Positions 1 through 10,985 of a DNA stretch of 64,000 nucleotides are shown one piece after another. The position numbers and the translations under genes were made by a program. The DNA is from Dolomedes plantarius (Eukaryota > Arthropoda > Arachnida > Araneae > Dolomedidae): assembly GCA_907164885.2 (NCBI GenBank), contig OU015499.1, forward strand, positions 162,941,129-163,005,128. The letters are read 5' to 3'. Position 1 is the first letter of the stretch; each line of letters begins with the position of its first letter. Below the pieces are notes generated by a model. It was not told the origin of the DNA. It was given only the letters and a program-made list of their open reading frames with translations, and did not search any database.

Positions 1-47
1 ATTGGATATTATAAAAAAAAAAAAAAATATCCCTTATGATTTTTTTA

Positions 48-143
<96 letters not shown>

Positions 144-258
144 TATATATATATTACATCAATTGTATACATTGATCGTCGTATTTATTATAAATATATA
201 CATTTATTTTTTTTTTTTTTGGCATTAATTGCATGCATTGACCGTTGTATTTAATTTT
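1..258 (-). repeat. Left arm of a large inverted repeat, AT-microsatellite-rich
   Basis: This stretch is the imperfect reverse complement of about 785-1015. Matching landmarks include GGCATTAATTGCATGCATTG at 221 against the complement of CAATGTATGCAATTAATGCC near 808, and the ATATCCCTTATGA block at 28 against TCGTAAGGGATAT near 970. Long (TA)n and (TTTA)n tracts sit inside both arms. It is best read as a truncated, oppositely oriented copy of the dispersed repeat at 750-1283. No coding potential is seen; the short ORFs here are microsatellite translations. Confidence 0.75.
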
Positions 259-749
259 GATTTATAGTAAATATTCTAAAAAAAATATTTCCACTGAAGC
301 AACTTAAAAATTATCGATTTTTTTGCACTTGAAAGTGATTTAAAGTGTAGCAAGTGGAAAATAAATCCGGAGTAGACAAATTTTGAAACATTTGACACGT
401 ACGAAAGTGGGAATTATTATGCCAATACGAGGGTCATGCTGAAATTTTTGAGATATGGCTAAATGGTACAAGTTAAACTTACCAACCTCTCAGGAGTGTT
501 CAGTTAGTTCCCCCTCTGATCCGTGCACTTTTGGTGGCGAATTTTACAAAGAGTAAATGCCTCCATTTCTTGGAATAGGAGGGTAAGGTAAACGCACCAG
601 TAATGGGCCTTTTAAGAGAAAAATTGAAGTATATCTGAATTTTCACAGCTACAGATAAAGCAAAATGGTCCAAATTTTTACCTGCCATTTTAATAACTGT
701 AATAGCAATTGGAGCGCACTGGCTGCATTCATAAAAAATATATATACAT

Positions 750-838
750 AAACTAGCTGAAAACCCGCGCTTCGCTACGGAGTGCATTCAAATTAAATAC
801 AACGGTCAATGTATGCAATTAATGCCAAAATAAAATAA

Positions 839-889
<51 letters not shown>

Positions 890-919
890 ATAAATGCGAC
901 GATCAACGATCAATTGATG

Positions 920-971
<52 letters not shown>

Positions 972-1283
972 CGTAAGGGATATTTATTTTTTTTGGATAA
1001 TATCCAATCGTCTGCTGCATTGTAAAAGAATATCATTTTTGTGAATTATTTTAAATGCAAACGTAAAAAAAGTTTAAAAAACAGCTTAAAATTTAATTTT
1101 AAAAAATCTAAGTAGAATTTTTGAAAAATCTTTCTTAGTGCACCCCTACACTATTAGAAGAATCGCCATGCAAAATTCCAGCCCTTTAGGTCCAGCGGTT
1201 TGGTCTGTGCGTTGTATGTCAGTCAGTCAGTCAGTCAGTGAATGAATGAGTCAGTTACGGAACTGTTTATATACGTATATAGA
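750..1283 (+). repeat. Dispersed repeat with CGCTTCGC start and GTCA tandem end
   Basis: The segment begins near AACTAGCTGAAAACCCGCGC and runs through two (TA)n tracts to a (GTCA)n/(GAAT)n tract at about 1218-1250. Its first ~265 bases are repeated in inverted orientation at 1-258, which supports a mobile repeat. The CGCGCTTCGCTACGG start and the CCAGCGGTTTGGTCTGTGCG block resemble non-autonomous repeats I recall from other arthropod genomes. The class (Helitron-like or other) cannot be fixed here. Confidence 0.5.
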
Positions 1284-1299
1284 TAATAACCAACCTGAT

Positions 1300-1725
1300 G
1301 CACTTATAATGGGCCATTATTTTATCCGATGTACCCATAATGGGCCATCAATATCGCCCATCACCACATCAATGGGCCATCGATTTAATCTGTTTTGGAA
1401 CAAAAATCAATTCTACAATATCATAAAATTGGAAAGAAAGTGATTTAAAAAACATCATGTATATTTTTAAACCGGTTTATTCATTTTATAACTACAGTAC
1501 ACTAAATATATAAAATCTGAAATATAAATTTATTAACTTAAACATCTAAAATTAAATTTGCTTAAAAATTGTGGTTAATGTTGCCGGTGACGTACCGCTT
1601 TACTCGTCACAGCTGGTATGTTGCTGCAAATATTGACATTTCTGAAAAAATAATTTGTACCGGTACACGGGCTGGCCCAATGCAGGGACAGTGTAACAAT
1701 TCGTGATCCCATGATGGGCCACGCT
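1300..1725. repeat. Cluster of ATGGGCCAT-like motifs
   Basis: AATGGGCCAT occurs three times within about 75 bases (near 1308, 1338 and 1371). GATGGGCCA occurs again near 1711, and GGCCCAATG near 1674. The rest of 1284-1930 is AT-rich with no gene seen. These may be subterminal repeats of a mobile element; no function is claimed. Confidence 0.35.
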
Positions 1726-1934
1726 ATTTTGACAATGGAATCTAAGTTTTTTGTCATTTAACCACTGTACAATTTGAATTATACATACTATCGTAATGAA
1801 TAATAGTTTAAGTCAATAAACAGGCATTGTAGTACTTAAATAAAAATTTTTGAAAAATTCACTTACCTTAACAGATTTCTTAAGCAGACGTTAAAACAAA
1901 CGCAAATTTTCTTCTCTCTAGCAGAATACACCTA

Positions 1935-2075
1935 AGGCCGTCTGCACACGGGGCAACTCAAAAGAAACTGATAACCGACTCGAATCACAAACCAGTCCCT
2001 GTTGAGTCGTAACCTATGTAATTGAATGGAGCCACGCACACGGCGCAACTGGTTACAAACCCGTCGACCGGGTTA
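1935..2075. repeat. Possible DNA-transposon end fragment
   Basis: GGCCGTCTGCACACGGGGCAAC at the left is echoed by GCACACGGCGCAACTGGTTAC about 100 bases later. The first string resembles terminal repeats of Harbinger-like miniature elements, but no matching inverted end was found. The flanks up to 2399 are AT-rich and show no gene. Confidence 0.25.
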
Positions 2076-2399
2076 TGCGTTTAGCCCAAATTTTCAATTT
2101 TAAACTTTTTAAAATAGAATTTCAATTTTTTCACGTATTTTTTAGTCGGAGGCCGATCTTTATATAATGGAGAATTTGAGGTGGGAAAATCATAAAATGT
2201 ATTCAAATGAAAAAAATGAAATTTTGTGCCCCCTTACTGTTGCATATAGTTGAAATTTAAAGCTTAAAATTTATTTTCATACGCTTTAAGCGAATAATTT
2301 TATTATTGTATTATTTAAAAAGTAAGCATTAACCTCGGCACCGTCGCTCATTGTTTTAGAAGAAATCGTGTGTTTATTTTTACGGAACTGTTTTATATA

Positions 2400-2554
2400 C
2401 AGTTGGCTCTCTGTTTAACGACGATCTCTATTTAAAGACGAAATTTCCCAGTCCCGGCCCCTCCGACGTTATGGGAAATGTTATTTTTTTACAAATTCTG
2501 TTTAAGGACGATTTTTCACGGTCCCTTGAAAGTCGTTAAACAGAGAGCCAACTG
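2400..2554. mobile_element. pogo/Tigger-like MITE, 155 bp
   Basis: Perfect terminal inverted repeats of about 23 bp are visible: CAGTTGGCTCTCTGTTTAAC at the left and its reverse complement at 2532-2554. They are flanked by TA on both sides (2398-2399 and 2555-2556). The interior also contains related TTTAAAGACGA and TTTAAGGACGA motifs. There is no coding capacity. TA target duplication with CAGT ends fits the Tc1/mariner-pogo superfamily. The element lies 286 bases upstream of the first visible paxillin exon. Confidence 0.85.
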
Positions 2555-2840
2555 TATATATATAGATACGAGTAGCGCTGAGGGATTCTTTGTGAACAGG
2601 CCATAAGTCTCGATCGTTGTATGGTTTTTCTAACAACTATTTTTAAAAATCCATTCACCCATAGGCAGAAGCAAACGGAAGCGTTACAAGTTTAGCCTTG
2701 CAAGACTGTTTGATACCCTATATAACAATATCGTATCATATCATATATTTTTAAATGACATTTTTTTTCTATGTCAATGATGTGTTGAGAGTTTGCACTG
2801 CAGCCGTCGTGTTAAATGGTGTGATTTCTGTCCCTTGCAG

Positions 2841-3019
2841 ACGCTCTCTTGGCGGACTTGCAGAATCAGACCCAGCTGAACTTGTCGTCTGCGACCTGTC
2901 CGACGTCCCCCAGCAGCAACAGCTACGCGGCCGTCATGTCTCGGCCCCCCACCACCACAGTCACCAAAACAGTCACCACAGAGAGGTACGAGTACCGGAA
3001 CGGGACCCCCGATGATCAG
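2841..3019 (+). CDS. Pax: Paxillin, LD1 exon (first exon in window)
   Basis: Paxillin is a cytoplasmic scaffold at integrin focal adhesions; its LD motifs bind FAK and vinculin and its LIM domains target adhesions. This exon follows TCCCTTGCAG and ends before GTGAGT at 3020. It begins with the last two bases of an Asp codon, then ALLADLQ. Together this is the LD1 core DALLADLQ, known from the paxillin family. A Ser/Thr-rich linker and ERYEYRNG follow. The entry phase is 1 (one base of the Asp codon is upstream) and the exit phase is 0. The start-codon exon was not found in 1-2840: one ATG near 2168 followed by a GT has the wrong phase. The eight exons found encode about 502 residues, close to vertebrate paxillin (about 560-590). 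Confidence 0.93.
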
Positions 3020-3139
3020 GTGAGTGCTCCCAATTTCAGTGAAATTCCAAGTGGAATGGATTGTTTCTTGAAAAACTAAAACCAAACCAAAATCTTAAGC
3101 TATTAAGAATAGACTCAAAGCAGAAGTACAAAACTTTTA

Positions 3140-3590
3140 AATCTTCAGTTTCCGCAATGCCCGCAAAACTTGTCTCCAAGCATAAATTCATAAAGATTTC
3201 TCGCCCTGTTCAAAATGGAGACCGGTGCTGCGTGGAAATGCCTGTTGGTTTTGGTGATGTTTCTTATAGGCCTGGCCGCCGGACGGACAGTACAGATCTG
3301 GCCAACCCTGTCTCTAAGCATAAAATCTCTCACCCCACGAATACACATTCGCGAAAGAGGGGCGAAGTGATTGATGGGTCCCCTCGCCGATAACCACACT
3401 ATTCTTCTCGCCAATCGGGCGCTCGCTTCGGTTAGCGGCTTTTGGCGAACGATCAAAGGGACGAGGGACCTTCTCCCCACGTTGGGGGGGGGGGGAATTT
3501 TTCCGAAGTTTTTTTTTTCACTACGGAGTACATTCAAACTAAACATTCGGTAACATTCACTAAACATTCACTGTACATTCGGTAGTTCCA
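3140..3590. repeat. GC-richer repeat-like segment in intron
   Basis: This intronic stretch is clearly less AT-rich than its surroundings. It contains two related phrases about 130 bases apart (TCTCCAAGCATAAATTCATA and TCTCTAAGCATAAAATCTCT), poly-G near 3484 and poly-T near 3510. Nearby ACTACGGAGTACATTCAAAC recalls the repeat start near 775. It looks like fragments of mobile elements. The ORFs here lack recognisable motifs. Confidence 0.35.
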
Positions 3591-3594
3591 ATCC

Positions 3595-3882
3595 AGGTCC
3601 CTATAGCCTTCGGGTGCGGCTCCGGTTTATAATGGCACCACAAGGAGGTGCCACCCCCATTTTTATCGAACACTTCCAGGGGCGACGTCTGAGGGGGGGG
3701 GGGTCGTACCTTCCCCACCCACTGATCTCATTGAAGGACTCTCAGGTTTACGGATTGTACGTGCCCCTATCGGGCATAGTCACGGATGTATTGAACGAGG
3801 ATTGCTTGTCGGGATTCAATTCGAGCACCCACAGTACCGAAAGCCGACGCGCTACCGATAGGCTACCTGAGGCCCTATCAAT
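3595..3882 (-). repeat. Probable tRNA-derived SINE
   Basis: Read on the minus strand, the segment has an A-box-like string TAGCCTATCGGTAGCG (about 3865-3850), followed about 35 bases later by a B-box-like CTCGAATTGAATCCCGA. This is the layout of an internal RNA polymerase III promoter. A poly-G/C-rich body follows. The B box is imperfect (an extra TTGA-like insertion), so assignment is tentative. Confidence 0.45.
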
Positions 3883-3910
3883 GGTTATTAACTTATTTAC
3901 CTTTTTTTAA

Positions 3911-4140
3911 CGTAGGATTACGTTCCTCAATAACGGTCCTTCGGAGAGAAAAAAATTATCCGGCGTCGCGAGTTATAATTTTGGCAGCGTGCTAAACCTA
4001 GTAGCAGTAAACAGTTAAACAGAAAAGTACCAATATGCGTTATTTAAAAAGGAAAAGGATAAGTGATCCTACATTAATAACCCGCTGTAGTTTCGTTAGA
4101 AGAGGCTACCTGAATTGTTTTTCAATAGTAAAGGTTTTAA
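3911..4140 (+). repeat. Dispersed repeat family A, copy 1
   Basis: It starts after TTAA at 3907 with CGTAGGATTACGTTCCTCAA. It contains GAGTTATAATTTTGGCAGCG and AAAGTACCAA, then GATCCTACATTAAT and AGTTTCGTTAGAAGA. The same order of blocks occurs at 35285-36040. The GTAGGATTAC/GATCCTAC pair forms short inverted ends next to TTAA. Homology extends past the right TTAA, so the true boundary is unclear. Confidence 0.6.
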
Positions 4141-4467
4141 AAATTGATAATTGTATTTGTAACAATATAAAAACAAAGTACAGTGAAATATTTCCTTGTC
4201 GAAATGGCTCGAGCGTGCTCCTATTCAAAGAAAGTCTCTGTTCGGCTAAAAATCATATTTTTGTTTATGTGTGTCATTTATGTCGCACAATATAATGGTA
4301 AGTTTGGAGCCAAGCCATCTGATGACAGCCAAATAAGATTTCCAAGCGAGAATAATTAATATTTGAAGTCTATTAGACGCTAATGGTGAGATAGGTGTAG
4401 GTCAATTTGGGAAAGCCAAAGTCAAGTTGCCATTGTTAAAATCGGAATTATGTATTTATTAAAAAAA

Positions 4468-4901
4468 TAATTAAAAGATAAAAAGAACTTTTTATATACC
4501 ATGTTTTTAAATTTTCTGCTGAATTATATAAACTTGACAATTCTATGTATTAATAAATACTTTTTAAAAAATGTTTGATGAATTATCCCATCCACTTGGA
4601 AGAAAATGAAATTAATCGGAAGTTAACTCGCGTTTCACTTTTCGTTCCCGTCCCTGCCGATAGATGGCTGCACCAGTCTACAAAACAAAATGAACTGAAA
4701 CTGAATTCAAATCTGTTTAAAGATGGCTAAAAGTATTAAAATAATGCATTGTCATCGTGTTCTGGGCTATTCTAAAAGTTTCAAATGTCTAGCGAGTCGG
4801 GAAGTGAGTTAAAAATCGATTCCAAGATTTGGACTGGACAAACACATACACACAAACAAACAAACAAACAAGAAAGCGAGTTAATAAAAACATGGTAAAA
4901 A
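4468..4901 (+). repeat. Dispersed repeat family B, copy 1 of 5
   Basis: This ~430 bp unit has four further copies in the window (41103-41525, 46326-46745 on +; 47497-47904, 50788-51196 on -). Shared landmarks are AGATAAAAAGAACTTTTTAT near one edge, GATAGATGGCTGCACCAGTC in the middle, and TTGGACTGGACAAAC followed by a simple CA/CAAA tract and GTTAATAAAAACATGG at the other edge. One edge carries a palindrome ATAAAAAGAACTTTTTAT. It is non-coding. It resembles non-autonomous Helitron/Helentron-type repeats, but the class is an inference. Confidence 0.85.
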
Positions 4902-4973
4902 TACGCTTTTATTCACAAGTCCCAGTTGTTGTTGCCTTTTTTTGTTAAATAAAATGTGCTTTTCCATTTTCAG

Positions 4974-5124
4974 CCCATTTACCAAAACCAGCATGCAATC
5001 AAAAGTGCCATGAATGAACAACGATCGGCCGCCAAACCGGACTTCGCGAGCAATCTCTCGGAGCTGGACAGTCTGTTGGAAGACCTTAATTCGGCTCGCT
5101 ATGCAAATTACCCGGCCAAAAAAG
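4974..5124 (+). CDS. Pax: Paxillin, LD2 exon
   Basis: The exon is bounded by TTTTCAG (4967-4973) and GTAATT (5125). Entry phase is 0 and exit phase is 1. It encodes PIYQNQHAIKS followed by NLSELDSLLEDLNSARY, the LD2 motif, which in vertebrates binds FAK, vinculin and GIT-family proteins. The frame is open throughout and joins the previous exon in phase. The intron upstream is about 1.95 kb and contains family A and B repeats. Confidence 0.93.
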
Positions 5125-5420
5125 GTAATTGTTCAATTAATATTGAAAAATCCATATTATTCCTTCAACAATAGTGATACGGTAAAATGGTCATCGTCGA
5201 ACAATCTGCATTTAAAGATGGATTTGATTTTCCCCAAGTTTGCCATCCATAGTTAAACAAGAAGTTGTTTAGAGTTTTGCAACCTATTTAAATTATTGAT
5301 GTTTATAAAACTTATTACTGTGATGTGCCGTTGTATACTGAATACAGTGTTTTACAAACCTTACAGATTTGTTTGTTTTTTCATTTAAATACTGTACTTA
5401 TATTGCGTTACTGATCAGGA

Positions 5421-6137
5421 ATGACGTAATCCAACTTTTTTTTTTTTTTTAACTGGGCCTCTAGACAACGGCGGCTCCAAATGAATAGGGCAGTAGGGGT
5501 AATTGCAAACCCCCCCTCAAAAAAAAAACCGGCGTATTTTTTTTCATACAAAATATTACGAACTCCTTTCCTTTTTTTCTTAATATCATTTTGATATATC
5601 AGTTTTTCCTTATTTGCGGTCATTTCTGTTATTTTCTTAAAATTCAATGTTAAATAAAACGCTACCTATTTGTTTTGGAAGCACGTGTCAAAATCAAAAT
5701 GAAAACATTAATAAATTATTACCAAGAAAGATTTAATTTACATTTAATTGTTGTTTAACTTCGAGACGAACATTCTATCTTAGCGAACAGCACGTGTCGC
5801 GACCACACACCAAATAGTACAGAGCAAAATCTGAAAAACGCCCATCTCCCTAGTATTGTTGCCAACCCGGGACGGCAAAAACGTGTCCAGCAGGTCATTT
5901 GGCGAGAAATTAGTTTCCCTACAAACTCCTGACTCGTCGGGGGTCGTACTCAAAGTCAGGGACGAGTCATTAAAAATAATATTTACTAGATCTGATTCTT
6001 ACTTACTTACACACACACACACACACACACATAACCCTAAGAGCTAACGTCCCCCCCCCCCCTCCCCAAATCTCAGGACTGGAGCTACCCCTGCCCCTAG
6101 TTCATATGCCCTTGAATATTTCCCTTGAATTACGTCA
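5421..6137. repeat. Possible nested mobile-element region
   Basis: TGACGTAATCCAA at 5422 is echoed in inverted form by TTGAATTACGTCA near 6125. GGGCAGTAGGGGT at the left and AGCTACCCCTGCCCC at the right also pair as imperfect inverted repeats. The interior holds poly-T, poly-C and a (CA)n tract at about 6009-6031. A ~700 bp transposon with inverted ends is plausible. No transposase motif is visible. Confidence 0.35.
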
Positions 6138-6903
6138 CGCCAAGACTTCATTTTCAAAGGATTCCTCTATTTATTATATCAAAATTCTATTTTCGCCTTT
6201 TTGTGGCTGTTGTCTTAAGTGGCGATTTTTTCGCGAACATCATCCTATAACAAGGCCTAGCGGAAATTATAAAAAAAAAAGTATAATCATTTTGTTACAA
6301 TATGTTAGTTACATTGATATAAAAGGCGGAATCAAGTTTCTTTTTCTGATTGAGATAACTAAACCTAATGTTCATTTCATCGGAAATCCTCTTTCGATTT
6401 TCTGTTACGGCACGTGCTTCTATATGCGATAAGGAAATATTGGATGGAGAGAAATAAACACTGGAGCCGGGGAAAGCAACCTTCACTAGATGACGCAGAA
6501 AACACATCCATTAAGGAAAAAAAAAAATTCCGAAACGTTTCAAATCCAATGATTACCAACGTTTTAAAACTAAATATATCCTATGTTTTGATAACGTTAT
6601 ATTCTAACGAAACAAAGTTGAATGTTTTCCAACCGCTTCCAGCTTTGATAAAATGTTGCTTGCTACTTGACACAAAATATTTGTTTTCTGGTGTCAGTTA
6701 ATTTTTCATTCAAAATATGCTTCGAAATTTTCAGTTCGTCTCCTTTTCCAGTTTATTTCGAAGATGTTAGATGTCAACCCTGACATTTGATGCTCTAAGA
6801 ATTTTAATCACCTTGCAGTAGTTTTTTTTCTCTAACTACGGGCGGTAGACTTGACGATTTTTCCGTTGTGGTCTGCTATTGATGTAGTTCAATCTTTATT
6901 ATA

Positions 6904-7862
6904 CAGGGGGCAATCAGAATAATGGAAACACTGACCTTTTTTTCAAATGTACAATAACGGTAAATTCGGGGGATTGGGGTGGCCAGGATAGATATGCCTT
7001 AAGCTCATACTCATCAAGCCGCACGACGCAGGGTAGCATTAAAGTCTTGGAAACGTGGACGGTCATTGCGAAATTACACCTGTACCACTGAGTGCATCTG
7101 GTCCACCAGAATGGTTTCATAGACCTTCGATGCTGAAGAATAATTAGGGTTCTAAGCGATACCAACCAGTCGGGTGAGTATGCTTCAGGAAGAGTTCGCC
7201 ATACGTATGCGCTACCTGTAGTAGGAAACAACTTGAAGCTCGAGTCATCCGACCAGGTGACACGCTGCCAATAATTTGAACTCCAGTTTTAGTGTTCGTG
7301 ACACCATCTGACACATTTTACTGTATTTATGTAGTTGATAAGTGGCTTCAAATCCAGTTTTATGCATCTCCCGACGAACTGAAACGGGACCATTACGACT
7401 TGTATACATCTTTACTGTTATTTGCTGTACTGTAGTCTTTAGTTTTCGTCGTGCAATCCATACCAAGTTCCGCCTTTCCCTCCCTGTCATTTCCCTGTAT
7501 AACATCCACACTTTTTGCGTTTAGGGACAACCCCTTGTTCATTTCTGTACCGTGTCATAATCTTTGATAATGTGCCTCGTGATACACCGGCAATATCTGC
7601 CCCCTTTAAGTTACAGAAGTACCCGTAATCGTTGCATCAATTATCGTGATTTTCTGTATGTCGCTCAGATCCAAAATTTTGCACATTAATTCCACAATCG
7701 TTACTTCTGCATCGTCTGTTCTACTACGGCGGGATAGTTGATTCTCGTACTTCACCGCATTACATACCTCTTCGCTGATGACGTCGTCGTAATTAGCACA
7801 CGCGCCTTTTTAAAGCTTTATTCCAATTATTTTGATACACTCAAGTATTTTGATTGGCGCTT
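6904..7862 (-). pseudogene. Tc1-like transposase fossil
   Basis: Minus-strand reading gives Tc1-type sequence in two main blocks. An HTH-linker part (about 7511-7245) has TVQQITVKM and VSVRREMHKTGF. The DDE part (about 7268-6914) has WQRVTWSDDSSFKLFP, YVWRTLPEAY and, after a deletion, WPPQSPEF. The middle of the DDE domain is scrambled by deletions and frameshifts. The left end CAGGGGGCAATCAGAATAAT follows TA at 6902. A matching but diverged CAATCAAAATACT on the minus strand near 7855 marks the right end. The element lies inside a paxillin intron, antisense to the gene, and cannot make functional transposase. Confidence 0.8.
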
Positions 7863-7863
7863 T

Positions 7864-8045
7864 AAGGCCTGTTCTCATAGGAGTCCGGTAGCGGAAGCTT
7901 AAAAAGAAAGATGGCGCTGAGATAGAAATAAACCAATCATAGGCGTTAAAAATTTCGTTGCTAATCGTTTGGAAGTTTGTCATTGGTTAAATATATTTCA
8001 ATGCTTTAACGCTTCCTCTACCGGACTCCTATGTGAACAAGCCCT
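7864..8045. mobile_element. MITE with ~36-bp TIRs (Harbinger-like?)
   Basis: Left end AAGGCCTGTTCTCATAGGAG and the following TCCGGTAGCGGAAGC are matched in inverted orientation by GCTTCCTCTACCGGACTCCT and ATGTGAACAAGCCC at the right. TTA-like trinucleotides flank both ends. It is about 180 bp and non-coding. It directly abuts the right end of the Tc1 fossil. Confidence 0.75.
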
Positions 8046-8548
8046 TACTCCAACTAAGTTTCATTTAAAATTACAAACTTCGAGAACCTAAGCTCTCTTC
8101 TATTAATTAAACATTTCTAAGTGTAAAGTTTCTCAGAATTTTATAGATTATAATTTTTAGATTTAAATTTAGGACTATTATAAATAACGTTCAAATGTGT
8201 TTTCGATTAGGAGCCAATCGAATCACGATTTCGATAAAAATAATATCAGAGCAACTCGGTGACTATTCCATCTGTGACGTACAGAACACGTCACATCCGG
8301 CCGGCATCGCGCTCCGTTAACAAATTAAAGACTTTCTAACTTCGGCGTATTTGTTTTGTAAAATTTTTATGGCTTGTTGTTGATTCATCATATGTAGGCA
8401 ATATCTTGTATAGCAAAATTGTAGAAGAAAATTATTTTGGTTTCTTGAAACAAATTTGTAACAGACAGCATTAATCAGCATTTCTCAAACGAATCTATGT
8501 GTTTAGACGTTTCTATTCTTGAAATCTGTCAGTGTTGTAGAGTACAAA

Positions 8549-8780
8549 TATCGCTCACTCCTTTCAAAAACGTCATATCTCAAAAATCGGCGATTTTTAG
8601 TTATGCTTGTTTTCAGAATGCCCTGAAAGAGTAGCATATCCTTGCAAGATCGTCATGTCTCACTGCTTAATTAGCTAGAGAGCAGAATTAAAATTTATTT
8701 TCAATACATTTCAATGTACTTTTAAACTTTCAAATCACTCTCCTTTTAGATATGACGTTGTTGAAAGGAGTGAGCGATAT
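8549..8780. mobile_element. MITE with ~33-bp TIRs
   Basis: ATATCGCTCACTCCTTTCAA at the left, continuing AAACGTCATATCT, is repeated inverted at the right as AGATATGACGTTGTTGAAAG then GAGTGAGCGATAT. The interior is AT-rich without an ORF. Superfamily is not assigned; no clear target-site duplication was seen. Confidence 0.75.
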
Positions 8781-9554
8781 AGCATAATGTTTTGTTTTCA
8801 TAATTTTAACATATCACTGCGAACTCTGAACCTCCTGTTACCCTGACGGGGAATCCGCAAATACGCGCCGGGAACTAGCTAACGTTCTTAAAAAATCAAT
8901 CAAAAGTTATAGAGGTGCTGTGAGATTTCGGTACTCAAGAGAAGCTGTTCCGTTCATAAATAACGAAAATTGCCGCATACGAGTATTGCACCCTGACCAT
9001 GGACTGTTGAAATCAGGACAAAATTCTTCAACACCACTCGATGTTAGGAGTACCAGATTTTGTCAAAAATTTTGTCTTTCTGATGTTTAATAGCTTGAAA
9101 ATTTTTCTGTATTATTTTTCGAAACACGGATCAATTTAAAATACTGTATAGTTAGCGAAAAGATTCATATTACAAATAATTTTTTAAATCAGGATTCTTA
9201 AGCTTTAGCATCCAATGATGACTGCAATTATATAACGGAGAAAGTAAAATAGTAGTTTTATAGAAAAATGGGGACTCAAACTAAAATTAAAGTGAATCTC
9301 TGAAATGGTTACCTTTTTTGTAAAAACAAAAACAAAACAAAAAAATCTTGAGATTTTTTAGAAATTTTTTTATTGTTTCGAATATTTTTCTTAAGTAGCT
9401 AATTATCATTCATTGAATGTTTTCTGGATATATATTTTTTATGTTTTGAATATATATTTCTGAAAATATATATATTTTTAATTTGTTTTGTATAGTTCTG
9501 GTTTAGATATGTTACATAAATGATCATAGCACATTCTTTTCTGTTTCTCTTAAG

Positions 9555-9699
9555 GTTATCAGTCTCCTGCTTATAACATTTATAACAATGAAACTTCCCC
9601 AAGCAAAGCACCCACAAATGGAACTCCTGAACCTGTACGACCAACAGTTGATAGCCTCCTTGATGAATTGCAAAGTGGATTACCTGAAACTCCAAAACA
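9555..9699 (+). CDS. Pax: Paxillin, LD3 exon
   Basis: The exon follows CTCTTAAG and ends before GTAAGT at 9700. It enters in phase 1 and leaves in phase 2. It encodes GYQSPAYNIYNNETSPSK, then VRPTVDSLLDELQSGLPE. The second string aligns with the vertebrate LD3 motif (RPSVESLLDELES). The acceptor has a moderate polypyrimidine run (TTTCTGTTTCTCTTAAG). An alternative acceptor ATCAG eight bases later would break phase, so the first AG is chosen. Confidence 0.9.
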
Positions 9700-10010
9700 G
9701 TAAGTGACTTGATATGTTACTATAGTCTTTTAATTTTCTTATTTTCCTCAGTTCATGTCATATAATTTTGTGGAAAATTTTATTACTTTAATTAACAGCA
9801 ATGTCCCATGCCTCTACTGAAACTGTGTCATGCTTCATTTTTTTCCTGTCACATCACTTTCATTAGAAGGTAAATTATGTCTTAAAAGAAATAAATTTTG
9901 AAGGTAAACTCAACGAGAGTTTTATAACCCAGAGAAGAATGGAAAAAGTATTTCATTAGTTTTAGAAACCCTAAGAGATTTTTTATAATTCCTTTCACTT
10001 GTGTTTAAAG

Positions 10011-10368
10011 CAGTGGTTCCCAATCCAAAGAAGTCTGTGGACCACTAGGCCAGGAATTGAACCATGTATGGACCACCCCCACAGACTTGAGGGGGGGAGA
10101 ACCTTCCGGGGAGGGGTATGGACGCTTAAGAATATCCCTCAGGCTAAAGGAATACAGGATTAACAGACTCGCATTCTCATATAATAATAAAATAATTATG
10201 TTAAACTTTTAAGAAATTTTAATTCAACACCTGATAGTCATCGGATATATTCGGCCCAACTAGTTCAATGAATATTACTTTCAAAATCCCCATTCATTTG
10301 GCAACTTTTTTATATGTGATGCTGGACCACTCCCGAGGCTCTCGCGGACCACCAGTTGGGTACCACTG
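10011..10368. mobile_element. Non-autonomous hAT-like element, family C copy 1
   Basis: The ends are CAGTGGTTCCCAATCC and GGTACCACTG, inverted and imperfect. They are flanked by GTTTAAAG (10003-10010) and ATTTAAAG (10369-10376), an 8-bp target-site duplication with one mismatch. The interior is rich in GGACCAC motifs near both ends. A second copy with a perfect 8-bp duplication is at 27010-27387. There is no transposase. Confidence 0.85.
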
Positions 10369-10985
10369 ATTTAAAGGCTTGAAACTGCATATGAGAAATA
10401 TTTCACAAGATCCCTTTTTAATTTTTCTTGCTTAGAATTGGAAATCTTTAAGAAGAAAATGCAAGAAAAGAGAGAAGAGCACCTTTTTGGTCTTTGTGCG
10501 CTTAAAGTTTATCACATAGAGCATCATTTAAAATTGTCTTTATATTTTTAATATCTGAGATGGGTTTACATTTGAAAGTAGAATGCATCTCAGTTTGCTT
10601 ACTTGAGACATGTTATACGGTAAAACGCCCTTCTCAAATAGAAATTTCAAAACTATCCATAAATAATGGGGAGAAGGATAACGTTGTGTGTTGTATATAA
10701 TATGTAACATTATGTATACATAAATCTTAAAGTTCACTCCTATGCAGAGAAACAAAGGTGAGAGTATAAGGATCTAACACCCTGTACCATCCTCCCAGAA
10801 TCTAGAAAATCTTCAAAATATTTCGATGGAGGGGGGGAGGTAATAATCATAGTGTTAATTTTCATTGTACCTGCTTCCCAAAGATATCTTCTGCTTGTGA
10901 TACTGCTCTCATATATGGATATACCAAGGAACATCATTTAAATGTCATTTTCAGAACTAGGGGGGAATCTTATAACTGTGATTAA

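Noticed and set aside
806..1036. Tyr/Ile-rich minus-strand ORF
   Set aside because: Translation of (TA)n tracts inside the inverted repeat.
2160..2200. ATGGAGAATTTGAG followed by GT as possible paxillin start exon
   Set aside because: A junction at this GT would be phase 2, but the LD1 exon needs phase 1. The residues also do not lead into the LD1 motif.
2755..3085. Other-frame ORFs overlapping the LD1 exon (86 and 103 codons)
   Set aside because: They overlap the paxillin exon, which has LD1, correct splice sites and a matching phase; the alternative frames have no recognisable motif.
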